A model generated the notes under the pieces. It saw only the letters and a program-made list of their open reading frames with translations, was not told the DNA's origin and did no database searches. From Trichaptum fuscoviolaceum (Eukaryota; Basidiomycota; Agaricomycetes; Hymenochaetales; Trichaptaceae), in assembly GCA_910574455.1 (NCBI GenBank), contig CAJSYZ010000005.1, positions 3,038,001 to 3,102,000 on the forward strand: a DNA stretch of 64,000 nt, written 5' to 3'. Position numbers and translations under genes: made by a program. Positions 1 to 11,163 of this stretch are shown here, piece by piece. Every line of letters starts with the position of its first letter. The stretch's first letter is position 1.

Positions 1-2069
1 CGACATTCTGAAGTCTGGAGTTACTACGCAGATACTAACGAGGAGGGAAAGCCGAATGAAGTAGGAGCCCACCACGCCCGGTTGAGAAGGAGAGTACCTG
101 ATGCACGAAATGCGCTAGGAACGAGGAAAGGAATCGGAATTGTCGATACATCTTCGATAAATCGCGGAGAAGTATCTTCAAGTTGAGGCAGCGGCGACTC
201 GAGCCCTTCTTACTATGCGATGTATACTTTCATATTGCGCTGATTCCAGAGATATGTCGCATGATTTGTCGACAGCTGAGCCTCATGCATAAGTTTTTGT
301 TCTGGAGAGCGAGACGCTTGGTGACATCACGAAAATCTCCAATCTATGTTGGTATCTATAATGGGAATACAGTATGCTCTTAGCTTATCATTGGTTTATA
401 TTAGATATACAATATTCCTAAAATCTGTCATATTTTGGGGGGGCTTACAATTACCATACAATATTTTCTAGCTTGATAATAGAATGACAATCTTTGCACC
501 ATATTGTGCTGGGTCTGATAATGCGACTGCAATGGGTCACAATATGATGTCATATTACCGGGTACATACCGGTCACTCGTACTAAAATGGTGGAGAGACA
601 TTTCAAGTTGAGGAACGGAACAAAGACAACGGATCGGGATAATTTGTTTGGCCGGAGTAGCCGGTTCACACGCGGTATTCACTTGTGTTAGCCGCGTCTT
701 GTACACCGTGAGAAAATTGACTTACCTTTCCCCAACCACGACATGCGAGAGCGAGAACAAGGACGAACGTCTGCGCTGTGTGCGCGTTCTGTAGGACTTG
801 TCTCTTCCGGTTTCTTTCTGTTTCTTGTCTTCGGGCTTCGACTACGGCGGCGCGCAATTCTTACGGGCAGGGCGCGACTTTTACGGACGTGCAAGAGTCC
901 TGTTTGTTTCTTGTCTTCGGACTTCTCGCGAGCGACGATTGCGTGGCGCACGCAGAAGACATACTACGGACGGTTGACTGGAGTCTGCGCATAGGCGCGT
1001 TCATCTAGTTGTCTTGTTTCTTTGATCTAGGTTTCTCTCGTGTTTTGAACACGAGAGGCAACGCATCTATGGCAGCGGCACGTTGCTCGCGTTGCCTAGG
1101 CAACAAGCGTCGCCGTCTTCAGTTCGCCGCCCCGCGCGCATGTTCAGAGGGCAAACGACGACCGTTACTTGATGAGACAATGAACACTAGGTCTGAAGGC
1201 TATATGGCTAATACTCTCTTGCTCTCGCTGAGGTGTCTGCTTTCTGGATTCTTTGAGCTCGTAGTCTATGCTTTTACAACTTGGCTGTCTGAATATCTGG
1301 TTTCTCTTTTGCGTGCCATCACAGCTTGGACTTATCAAGACAAACTGTAGCTATCTAGAGTGCTAACCTGAGTTGCTTCCTTGAGCTGTGCCTAATGCTC
1401 TTGCCATTTTCCTTGTGTGCTAAGTCTGGTCTTTGCATGGTGAACCCAGCTTTCGCACATATGGTTTGTAAGCTCCCTTCTTTGTATGTAGTAGATATAT
1501 CTGCATATGTATTTACGTTTTAATAATATATATATTTAATAATGAACCAAGTGTGCTATGATTACTAGTGACCCTAATATGGATAGATTGTTGTACCGCA
1601 ATAGGAACATGTCAGAGCCCTTATCATGTTATTACCTGTTATAGCAATATGGTGGTACATTGCAAGGGCCTGTCAATATTGCGGCACATTGCAAGGGCTT
1701 GCAATATGGCGGTCCATTACCACCCATTATGGTCACTACAATACCGGGATAAAGTACCACCTACGTCTTATATATGTGTACATATTAAGGTTTCTCATTA
1801 CCATGCATTATGGCTCTACAATGTACATACAAGGGCCTTATCTGAAATTAGAGATTTTCGTGATGCGACGTTGCTATCAGCCTGAGAGGAAACTCGAAGT
1901 GGATAGCCTGAGGAGAAAAGTTGCCGCTGAAATATTATGTAAATTGCCGACCTTCAGGCTGAGCTCCTGAGCAAACGCTTCGTCTGCATAAATCAAACGA
2001 TCCGTCCTCAACACCACTGATGTTCTTGTTCTGATAACAAAAGCTCACTATTTTCTTTCGGAGCCATAC
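1..2069. other. gene-poor region with inverted and short direct repeats
   Basis: No recognisable gene. Open frames here are short and match no family I know. A GC-rich stretch (about 700-1150) holds stacked inverted repeats at 1035-1104: arms 1035-1044/1048-1057 with a 3-nt loop, arms 1057-1064/1089-1096, and a perfect 14-nt palindrome at 1091-1104. Around 1655-1720 a short element beginning ACATTGCAAGGGC recurs next to GCAATATGG-like words. The part near 1490-1560 is AT-rich. It could be a decayed mobile element or structured non-coding DNA; nothing decides between them. Confidence 0.5.
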
Positions 2070-2835
2070 ATGTCCGCAAAGTTGTGTAAGTCCTGGGGCC
2101 GTACACTGCAGCTAAGCCATGGCACGTCTAGGGCTCGATTCCACATCCTCGACAAAGCCCCTCAATTGACATCTCCGCCGCTGTTTTCATCATGTAGCAG
2201 GTCATACGTTACGTGGCCTTCACTCGAGAAGAATGCACGAACTTCTGCTATTTCCTCTTCTTGGTCATCTAACTCACCCTTCTATCGCAAAACACATTCT
2301 GGAGGTGCGTCTCTCCTTCCAGATCCGCCAGGTCCAGTGCGTGGCTGGCCTACCCCGCTCCTCACAAGAGAGGAATGGCTGGCCTACTCCAAACCCTTCG
2401 AGCAACGAGGATGGCACGTTGCTCAGATCCACTCCTCGTCTGGAAAAGCTCTCGATAGCAATGTACTGGCGAATTCAGAGCTGAGAATCACGTTTGTGTT
2501 CAGCGAAGTAGCGTTTGAGAAGGATTCAGAGCAGCTCATATCGTTGTTCAACGACTTGGAGAAGGAAGAAAACGTATGTACTTTGTTGTTCCCGTCCTTT
2601 ACTAACTGAAGAAATCCGAAAATGTTCATAGCACCATGTTGTCCAAAGTCGCGACGAAAGGGATCGTTCGATCACTTTGGCTTTACACACGCATAGTGCT
2701 ATCAGACCTGAAGCGTACCCCGGAGAGCCAAAGAAAAACCGAAAGGTTCCTGGCATTACCGCTCGAGATATTAGATATGTCGTGTTGTTGGAGAATCTGT
2801 TGAACAGGGCCTCGTACTCAGTTACTCGAAGATAA
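2070..2835 (+). CDS. pterin-4a-carbinolamine dehydratase-like protein
   Basis: Exons 2070-2573 and 2632-2835, 235 aa; the intron is GTATGT...TAG with a CTAAC branch site. PCD/DCoH proteins dehydrate 4a-hydroxytetrahydrobiopterin and so recycle the pterin cofactor of aromatic amino-acid hydroxylases. The PCD-like domain is the C-terminal half: LTREEWLAYSKPFEQRGWHV, then after the splice an HHVVQSR block (the family's His-His), then ALHTHSAI (the family's THs motif) and ITARDIRYVVLLE. The first ~95 residues are Ser/Arg-rich and unlike the usual ~100-aa enzyme; they could be a mitochondrial targeting region. The next gene, an aldo/keto reductase, converges on it from the minus strand, about 100 nt away. 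Confidence 0.75.
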
Positions 2836-2938
2836 ACATTGCTTCTTTTCGGTTAGTCAATTGTCGAGTTTACTTAAGACATATTTGATCATAGCACAAT
2901 ACACTAGATATACAACTTCGGCTTCAACGGATTTTATC

Positions 2939-4014
2939 TCATTCGAACACAAGCCTTTTCAGTTCTTGTAGCTCATCCTGCAACGCATCATCGTCTAGTT
3001 GTATATATTCAGTCTCAACACCATCATGCATCCGAACCTCGTTCTTGCTGCCAGCAAGGGGTATGACGCCGTTTACCTGCGCAAACCTGAAGTAGGCCTG
3101 CGCGACTGTGCACTTCAGCTTGTCCGCTACCGCAAGCAATGTAAGATGTTGGAGAAGTCTCGGTGATCCGGTTAGAGTCCAGAATGATCTGAATAGGTCG
3201 CAATAGACCGCTCAACTTCATCCATCCAAAATTATGGAATGAATAAACGTACTGGTACATGACCCCATTCTCCTTGCAGTAACGGAAAACATCCTTATCC
3301 CAACCGTTTTTCTCGTACCATCGATTCTGCACAACCTGAACCGGCCGTTCTTGTGCCATCGCCTGCAGAATTGACACCTTATACGCATTGCTCACTCCGA
3401 TCAAATGCACTCTACCCTCATCTTGCAAAGCGCCTAGTACCTTCCATGCTTCGAGTGTTTCTTCGAGAGTGGAAAGAGGACTATGGAGTATATACGAGTC
3501 GAGGTAGGAGGTACGTAGGTTGCGCAGGGAAGTTTGGAAGGACTCTAGCAACTGTTCGCGAACAGGGGACGCCGGATTGTATGGGAGTGGTTTGTTACGA
3601 TCTTGGCCCGAGATTGATGTAAACCTGTGAAGCTTGCCATTGAGCATACAGTCTATGATGTAACAGAATGAGACCACACTTCGTTTGTAGCCAAAGGTCC
3701 TCTCGCTTGATACCGTGTTTTTCTTCGAGTTCTTGGAGTGCATTCCCAACAAGATCTTCACGATAATGTTTGGGCTGACAAGCTGTATAAGGGCGCGATG
3801 TGGTAGGTACGGACTCTCTACGGGGCAGTTTGACACGAAGAGATGACACTTACTCACCCGTGTCTATAGCCCTGAAGCCTTGGAGAACCGCAGAGACGAC
3901 AAGCCCTGTGGTGGCCCCCTCCTTCCTTTATAGTGTTAGGCTTTTCAGCATCGGTATACTTATATTGTCGTACCATGCAGTTCCGTAGATGATCTTAGGG
4001 ACTTTCGCAACCAT
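2939..4014 (-). CDS. aldo/keto reductase
   Basis: Minus-strand exons 4014-3974, 3925-3858, 3782-3680, 3624-3253 and 3188-2939 give 277 aa with every frame joining. NAD(P)H-dependent AKRs reduce carbonyls. The order of blocks is typical: IIYGTAW at the start, GFRAIDTACQPKHYRED (Asp and Tyr of the active site), QTKFTSISGQD (Lys), LHSPLSTLEETLEAW (His), the cofactor-side VSNAY and QNRWY, and IPLAGSKNEV near the end, the nucleotide-binding region. Without splicing the frame is broken by stops, so the small introns (48-75 nt) are well supported. The length is slightly under the usual 290-320 aa. The substrate cannot be told from sequence. Confidence 0.88.
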
Positions 4015-6048
4015 CGAGGTCAAGCTCAAGTCAATTCGTACAGTCAGTATTCAAGTGAGTACAAGACTTGGAGCGTGAGAAGGAACTTGAAGGCACTGGC
4101 ATTCGACTCGTGTAGCAGACCGGACACTGCTACGACAAGGTTTATTTATGCCAGTACCTTAGCTCACCATTTTTGCCCTCTTCTTCTAAAGATGTCACAG
4201 TCTAACATTCTGGTAGCCTTCTTCAGGAATTGGGCATCACGCAACGTTCCTGTTTAGAAAGGATTTACTCCAGCACTGCTCGGAAGTCAAAAAGCATTCG
4301 GATATATAAACAACCTCTACTACCCGTACGTCGAATAATAGCATACACGAAACACCTGAGAGGTCTAGCATAGATCTTCGTACATCTGTGGAAGTGAGCT
4401 ATGACTGACCGGAACATGCTCCTTCTCTATTACGCACCGTATACTTTCGACGGCCTCCGACAGGGTCTTCAAGTTCTGCTTCACCGTAACTTGAAGTCAT
4501 TCAATCAAAGTGTACATTTTAAGAGGCTTGAGCTGATACCTTGAGTGGAACTGAGCCTCGGCCTCTCGTGCACAAGCTTCCTGTAGAGCTAATAAGATGA
4601 GAGCCTGAGCACGAACTTGAAAGGGTTGTTGGATGGCGTACAGGATTACAGTACCGACTGGCGCCCCTGAAGGGGACTAATCCAAGAGAAGCGAGGCGCG
4701 CTTTGATGAGACTCATCATTAACATACGAAAAGAGTCGCTAAACATAAAATATTTAGGCGAGTGTCACTGATACATGATGGGTCCAATACTTTCTGACAT
4801 AATGTCGAAACATTTGATTGTATACGAGTGGCACAGATAAATGCTGATCCTACAATGGTCGTATCCCGACACCTTACGTCGCCGAATCAGCCTCAAGCCC
4901 TCAAGCAAGGGTTCATATAACCTCCTCGAGTGTAATGCGTGTCCGTGACTGTAGTTGACCATTGGCCTAGAGCGATACCGGAGTTCAGTGACCGATACCA
5001 AGGGCAAACAAGACTCCTTGACCACCCAAATCAAGCTCCGAACGGGTGTCAACGATGCGATGCTCAGCGCAGTAGCAAGCCAATGCAGTGTTACGGTGGT
5101 CGTTTACAAGGATGGACTTGCGCCCATGCTTGACTGCACCCCATGCTTGACTGCACCAACTCGCGCAGATCGCACCGGATACATTGCATGGATGTGACGG
5201 ACAGAGGAGTGCACTTGCTTAGAGATGGCAACGGCAACCAGCGAATAGTTAGCATCGGGCGCTCGTGAAGACCGCAACAGTAATGGTTCGTCATTATTGA
5301 CAGGATCTCAGAGGCAGCAGATGATATTACTATAGGTATGATGATAATATCAGGGTTCGTACTTTAAAGTGTGACGTCTAGTACAGCCAATGCATGCGAG
5401 AGACTTGGCAGATCGGAGAGATTCTATCAACACCCGGTGGAAGGTGGATGCATAGCCCCGAATTTTGTGTGAGATGAGAGCAGAAATAAACCAGCGTCCG
5501 TGATAGCCGTTCCAGAGGAGTGATTGAGAATATTATTACTGCGCAAGTTAAGTGGGCTCATGATGCGCTGACAGCCAGAGATCTTGTTAACCGGCCGGTG
5601 ATGAAGGTTGCTAGTGAGTTTGATTCGAACAGATTGGGTACTGTCACGGCAAATGACCTCCAGAATGGTCGATCAAGCGTGAAGAACAAGAGGCCAGAAT
5701 CGGCGAATGGGATGATGAAGAGAGAGGAGCTCGAGGAAATATTTCTCGTTGCCAACTCGCGCTCGTCGTAAGCGCGTGCCGAACAGTGCCGAGCCAATAG
5801 AACTCCCTGCGAGGTCCCCGAATGGATCTCTCTCACACCAAATCGCTTGACCTCCAACCATGATATGCCTTGCCAACCCATCATGAATAGAGCTATATAT
5901 TGCGGGCAGTATCAGCCTCCATGAGATTGTGAGCCCCATCTCTCCACTAACTCGCACATACGCAGCAGGCCTCTGCGTTCAAACTTCAGCGAAACATTCA
6001 TTTTAAGTACATTTTAATTACTTATCCCTTTCGATTTCGACTTTCAAG
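4015..6048. other. intergenic region, no recognised gene
   Basis: About 2 kb. Open frames on both strands overlap without family resemblance, clear splice continuity or signal peptides. It holds an exact 17-bp tandem duplication (5124-5140 and 5141-5157). The last ~100 bp are the promoter and leader of the secreted-protein gene starting at 6049. Confidence 0.5.
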
Positions 6049-7063
6049 ATGTCCCGCTTCACTCGCTCTACTTCTGTGTTACTTATTGTCGGTGCTTCTT
6101 TGATAAAGGCTCAGTTTGATGCATCGGAGTAAGTGATGTAGCCTTTTCATGGAAGAAATTCTTCTGACTTCTGCCACGGCACATAGCATCAGCAGCTTTT
6201 CCCTTTCTCAAGACTGCCAGTCCGCACTTCTTCAAGTTGCTGGATCGCCTGAGGCATCATGTCTTAACGTCGGAGCTCTACCATCCCTCTTCTCCAACAT
6301 TGGCCAGAACGTATCATTGATTCCGGCGATGGACAACTGGCTCCAGGGAGCTTGCTCTCAGGACCCTTGCACCAACCAAACATTGTCTGACATCGTCACG
6401 ACTCTTGCCACATCGTGCACTGTCGATCTGACTGAGATTGGGATTGATGACTCGCAGAGCACTATCTCGGAGATGGTTACAATTGTGCAAGAGAGCTTTG
6501 TTACGGTTCAACAAATCGCTTGCTTAAAGGAGTGGGTTATTCGGATCTCCAAAATAACGGCATTTAATTCTGAATGAACTTTCAGCACCACGAACAACAC
6601 ACTTTGTGCAACCTCCCTCCTCGACGAGTATGAGGCTGTCGTCGGAACACTAAGCATCAGCAATATTGTATCGCAGCTTCCTATGCTTCTTACCGGCCAA
6701 ATACCCAACGTTCCAACGTACATCACTTGCTCTGATTGTGTCAAGCAAGCGTACAATGTTCTGATGGCGAACGAGATCGATATTGCATCTCAGACAATCG
6801 TAACGAGCACTTTACAGGGACAGTGCGGTTCAGACTTCACTGGTACGTAAATCTCCGAAGCAAAATGAACTTGAATACTGAATGTACTAATGTGATATGA
6901 AGATGGTACCGCACCCTCTGAGATCGTAGAGGGCACTGGTTCTGCAGTACCCAGTCTCTCAGCTGATGTGAACGGGGCGCTGACAGTCCCACGAAATGCT
7001 TTAATGGGAGTTGCTGCTACATCTCTTGTTACAGTGTTCTCTGCGTTTGCTGTATTCGCTTAG
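6049..7063 (+). CDS. secreted, probably GPI-anchored Cys-containing protein (DUF7729-like)
   Basis: Exons 6049-6128, 6187-6531, 6586-6842 and 6903-7063, 280 aa. The N-terminus is a signal peptide (MSRFTRSTSVLLIVGASLIK, cleavage near AQF). The ectodomain has spaced cysteines: SQDCQSALL, ASCLNVG, GACSQDPCTNQ, TSCTVDL, LCATSLL, ITCSDCVKQAY and GQCGSDF. The C-terminus is a small-residue stretch followed by a hydrophobic tail (LMGVAATSLVTVFSAFAVFA), typical of GPI-anchor addition. The layout recalls the fungal DUF7729 family (from memory; a domain search would settle it). Function unknown; the cell surface or wall is the expected place. Confidence 0.75.
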
Positions 7064-7334
7064 ACATTTTGTCTACTATGCCTTTTGTAGATAGATTCTG
7101 GTATACATACTCGATGAACAATTTCTAATTATTACCATTGTAACTTCCAGATTCACTCAGATGCATAAATGGTCTTCGAAGATATACCGCAATAAACACA
7201 TTCATATTTTATTGTAGGTCAAGTTGAGATCTGATAGCAGAAATGTGGAGCTTGTACAATTTCTTACTGGGTTGTAACTGGAAGTCTGGAATAGTATTAT
7301 TGCCTTCATAATAGTAGACGATAAATAAGAACAC

Positions 7335-7439
7335 GCTTCAATAACTCAGTTGGTTAGAGTGCCAGTCTCATAGTCTGTCTATGATCACGATCTTACGTGA
7401 GTAATCTGGAAGTCGCAAGTTCGAGTCTTGCTTGGAGCA
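7335..7439 (+). tRNA. elongator tRNA-Met (CAT), intron-containing, copy 1
   Basis: Cloverleaf: acceptor GCTTCAA/TTGGAGC, D arm ACTC...GAGT, anticodon stem CCAGT/TCTGG with loop CTCATAA (anticodon CAT), T arm GCAAG-TTCGAGT-CTTGC, discriminator A. A 31-nt intron sits after position 37, the standard site, and contains TATGA, which can pair with the anticodon. The mature tRNA is 74 nt without CCA. It forms the outer end of the left arm of a large inverted repeat. Confidence 0.93.
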
Positions 7440-7704
7440 TGCATTAGATGAAGGACTACCTTGCTTTTTTTTGCTTTTCTTGTCAAACCTCGCCTATTGA
7501 TACTGTCAAAATGTCTCTGTAGATCTGCGGGTTGAAAAACATTTTCTGTCGATCTTCTGTATTCTTTTCAATCTTACATTTCTCAATACTTATTGACTGA
7601 GAGAAACTGTCCTGCAGATCTACAGAGACATTTTGACAGTATCAATACCGAGGTTTGACAAGAAAAGCAAAAAAAAAAAGCAAGGTAGTCATTCATCTAA
7701 TGCA

Positions 7705-7809
7705 TGCTCCAAGCAAGACTCGAACTTGCGACTTCCAGATTACTCACGTAAGATCGTGATCATAGACAGACTATGAGACTGGCACTCTAACCAACTGAGT
7801 TATTGAAGC
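7705..7809 (-). tRNA. elongator tRNA-Met (CAT), intron-containing, copy 2
   Basis: Reverse complement is identical over all 105 nt to the copy at 7335-7439, including the 31-nt intron. The two genes converge, 3' ends facing each other across about 265 bp. T-runs inside the spacer arms could serve RNA polymerase III termination for each copy. Confidence 0.93.
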
Positions 7810-8027
7810 ATAGCATTTGTTGGTATAGTTTTGCTATAGTGAGTTTAGAGCGAAATTTATAAGTGAAAGTGCCTAACTATCCAAGACACGGAGGTACTTT
7901 ACCTTGAAACAATCTGATTCTACTCTTTAGTGCATCTTTGAAAAAGAATCACTCCATTAACTTGAATACTTTCCAGTGCCAGTGGTATTTCACCACATAA
8001 TTTCCGGTGGACTGATCCTAGCGATAA

Positions 8028-8760
8028 ATGACGCGAGGTCTATCACTCCTTCTCGTCAACTTTCTCTACAGCGTGCTTATCGCGATAGACGAGCCACATA
8101 TGTTGCCGAGCTAGAGGCGCGATTGCGGGACATAGAGGAAGAGAACAAACAGTTGAAGGCTGAGGTCAAACAACTGCGTAGCGCTCTGAAGGAGCCAGTC
8201 AGCGAATGTGCAAGGACAAGTGGATATGATGTGGTACGCCGTCAAACTCATTCGAATGTAAATTTGGAAAGACTGACCAGGTACATTGCAGGCACAAGCT
8301 ACAGCAGATCTACAGCAGAAGCTTCTAGATGTATCGGACAGCTTAGCGAACTACCGGAATTTTGTGCTTGGTCAACATGCCAGTTCACAGGGAAATACAA
8401 TCAGTACAAACAGTACGGAGAACTCATCGGAGAAACACTGTGATAGTGAAGATTGCGATAGGGACCCATTGGGGTGTATTGTGAGATTGGTTAGCGCTGC
8501 GCAAGGGAGAAATGGACAAGAGGTGCGTATACCGTTGGATCATGCCACTGTGTCTCATACTTCTATCGCATCTTTGTATGAAGCCAATGACTAGCTCATT
8601 AGCAAGCTCTGAAAATGATCCCATACTCCTAGACGGTGCAGAGTCGGAATGCTGCGGTGGTCTCCTGGACTGGACTGGGCTGGTTTTCGATGACATGGAA
8701 GAAGTAGGCATGCATTCCACGACGAGTGTTCCAACATCGAACGTACGAACAGAAAACTAA
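8028..8760 (+). CDS. bZIP transcription factor, 5' end disrupted or unresolved
   Basis: The coding frame is clear from about 8039: exon to 8233, then 8292-8526 and 8603-8760. It encodes ITPSRQLSLQRAYRDRRATY (basic region), then ELEARLRDIEEENKQLK (zipper), a Ser/Asp-rich middle, and a C-terminal Cys motif ECCGGLLDWTGLV like that of related fungal bZIP proteins. The relatives I recall start MTRG(RK..)PPSR. Here ATG ACG CGA GG (8028) does encode MTRG but is out of frame with the next codons, and no other ATG lies between 7810 and 8027. A short deletion, a sequencing frameshift or an unseen upstream exon would each explain this. The tRNA palindrome ends 218 bp upstream. Confidence 0.6.
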
Positions 8761-9192
8761 TAACATCTAAGGAAGTGCATCGACTATGTTTCATAATCAA
8801 TTATTCCTTCATGGTAGTGATTCGTATATGCTGTTCCGCCAATCTCATTAGTTACTATTCCCTTCCGTCTCACCCCTTGTGTGTCTTGCCTTGATTCAGG
8901 TAACGATCACACAGAGATAACAAGTTTAATAACATTGGATACAGTCGTGAGTGTAGGATTGTCACCATGGATGAACATGCGAGTGCCGTACTTTGAGGTG
9001 AAACAAACAATATCTGAAAGGAAAAGGCAAGAACAATGACACAATATGTATACGTATCTAGTACCTGTAGTATATGAATGCACAGCGAGTTTTGCGTATG
9101 AGAAATGTGTTGAGACATAATGGGATAGGATTGTGTAAGAATATCGGTATCATCGTAGCAGAGAGAGAGGAAGGTAACGCAAATGAAGTCGA
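8761..9192. other. intergenic, no gene seen
   Basis: Shared 3' region of the bZIP gene and the convergent PRMT1 gene. Only short shadow frames are present. Confidence 0.5.
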
Positions 9193-10720
<1,528 letters not shown>

Positions 10721-11163
10721 CGTGCGTACAGGAGGTCAGAGACACGATAAAGGAGGAGTGAAAGAACGAGGAAATGAGCCCAAGACCCGTTTCACGAAAA
10801 AACTCACTGATCTCGATTTGGCGTGGTTGGTGCTAAATCGACCTCAGGCTCAGGCTCGTTACGTAAATCGAAAATGACAATTTATCAAAACACAATTATA
10901 TTTTTCATACAATAATCAGCGGTATTATTGATGACGGAGAATCCAGCGCCATACATTGTGATATCATCTATAGTAGAATATCTCTACACGAAAGAACTGG
11001 TTTATAGTAAAGTAAAGATGCTTTCTTCCAATGAGTGAGGGTATATACAGTACGATAGCAAATCAACAATCATCTGGAAAAGAAGGGATCCCAAAGTGAA
11101 GAAAGATAGAGCCAAGCCAGGGAAGGAAGAGTCAAAAGAGTGAATGTACAGTAGTGGTGTCGG
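10721..11163. other. intergenic, no gene seen
   Basis: Upstream region of PRMT1 and downstream region of the next minus-strand gene. No convincing frame. Confidence 0.5.

Larger units (their letters stand above)
7335..7809. repeat. large inverted repeat carrying two tRNA-Met genes
   Basis: Left arm about 7335-7530, right arm about 7611-7809, central spacer about 80 bp. The 105-bp tRNA genes at the outer ends are identical. The inner parts differ at a few places: one substitution near the tRNA 3' side, poly-T/poly-A length 8 versus 11, and a small change around CCTCG. The repeat ends exactly at the tRNA 5' ends; sequence outside does not match. The DNA could form a cruciform and the transcript a long hairpin. 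Confidence 0.92.
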
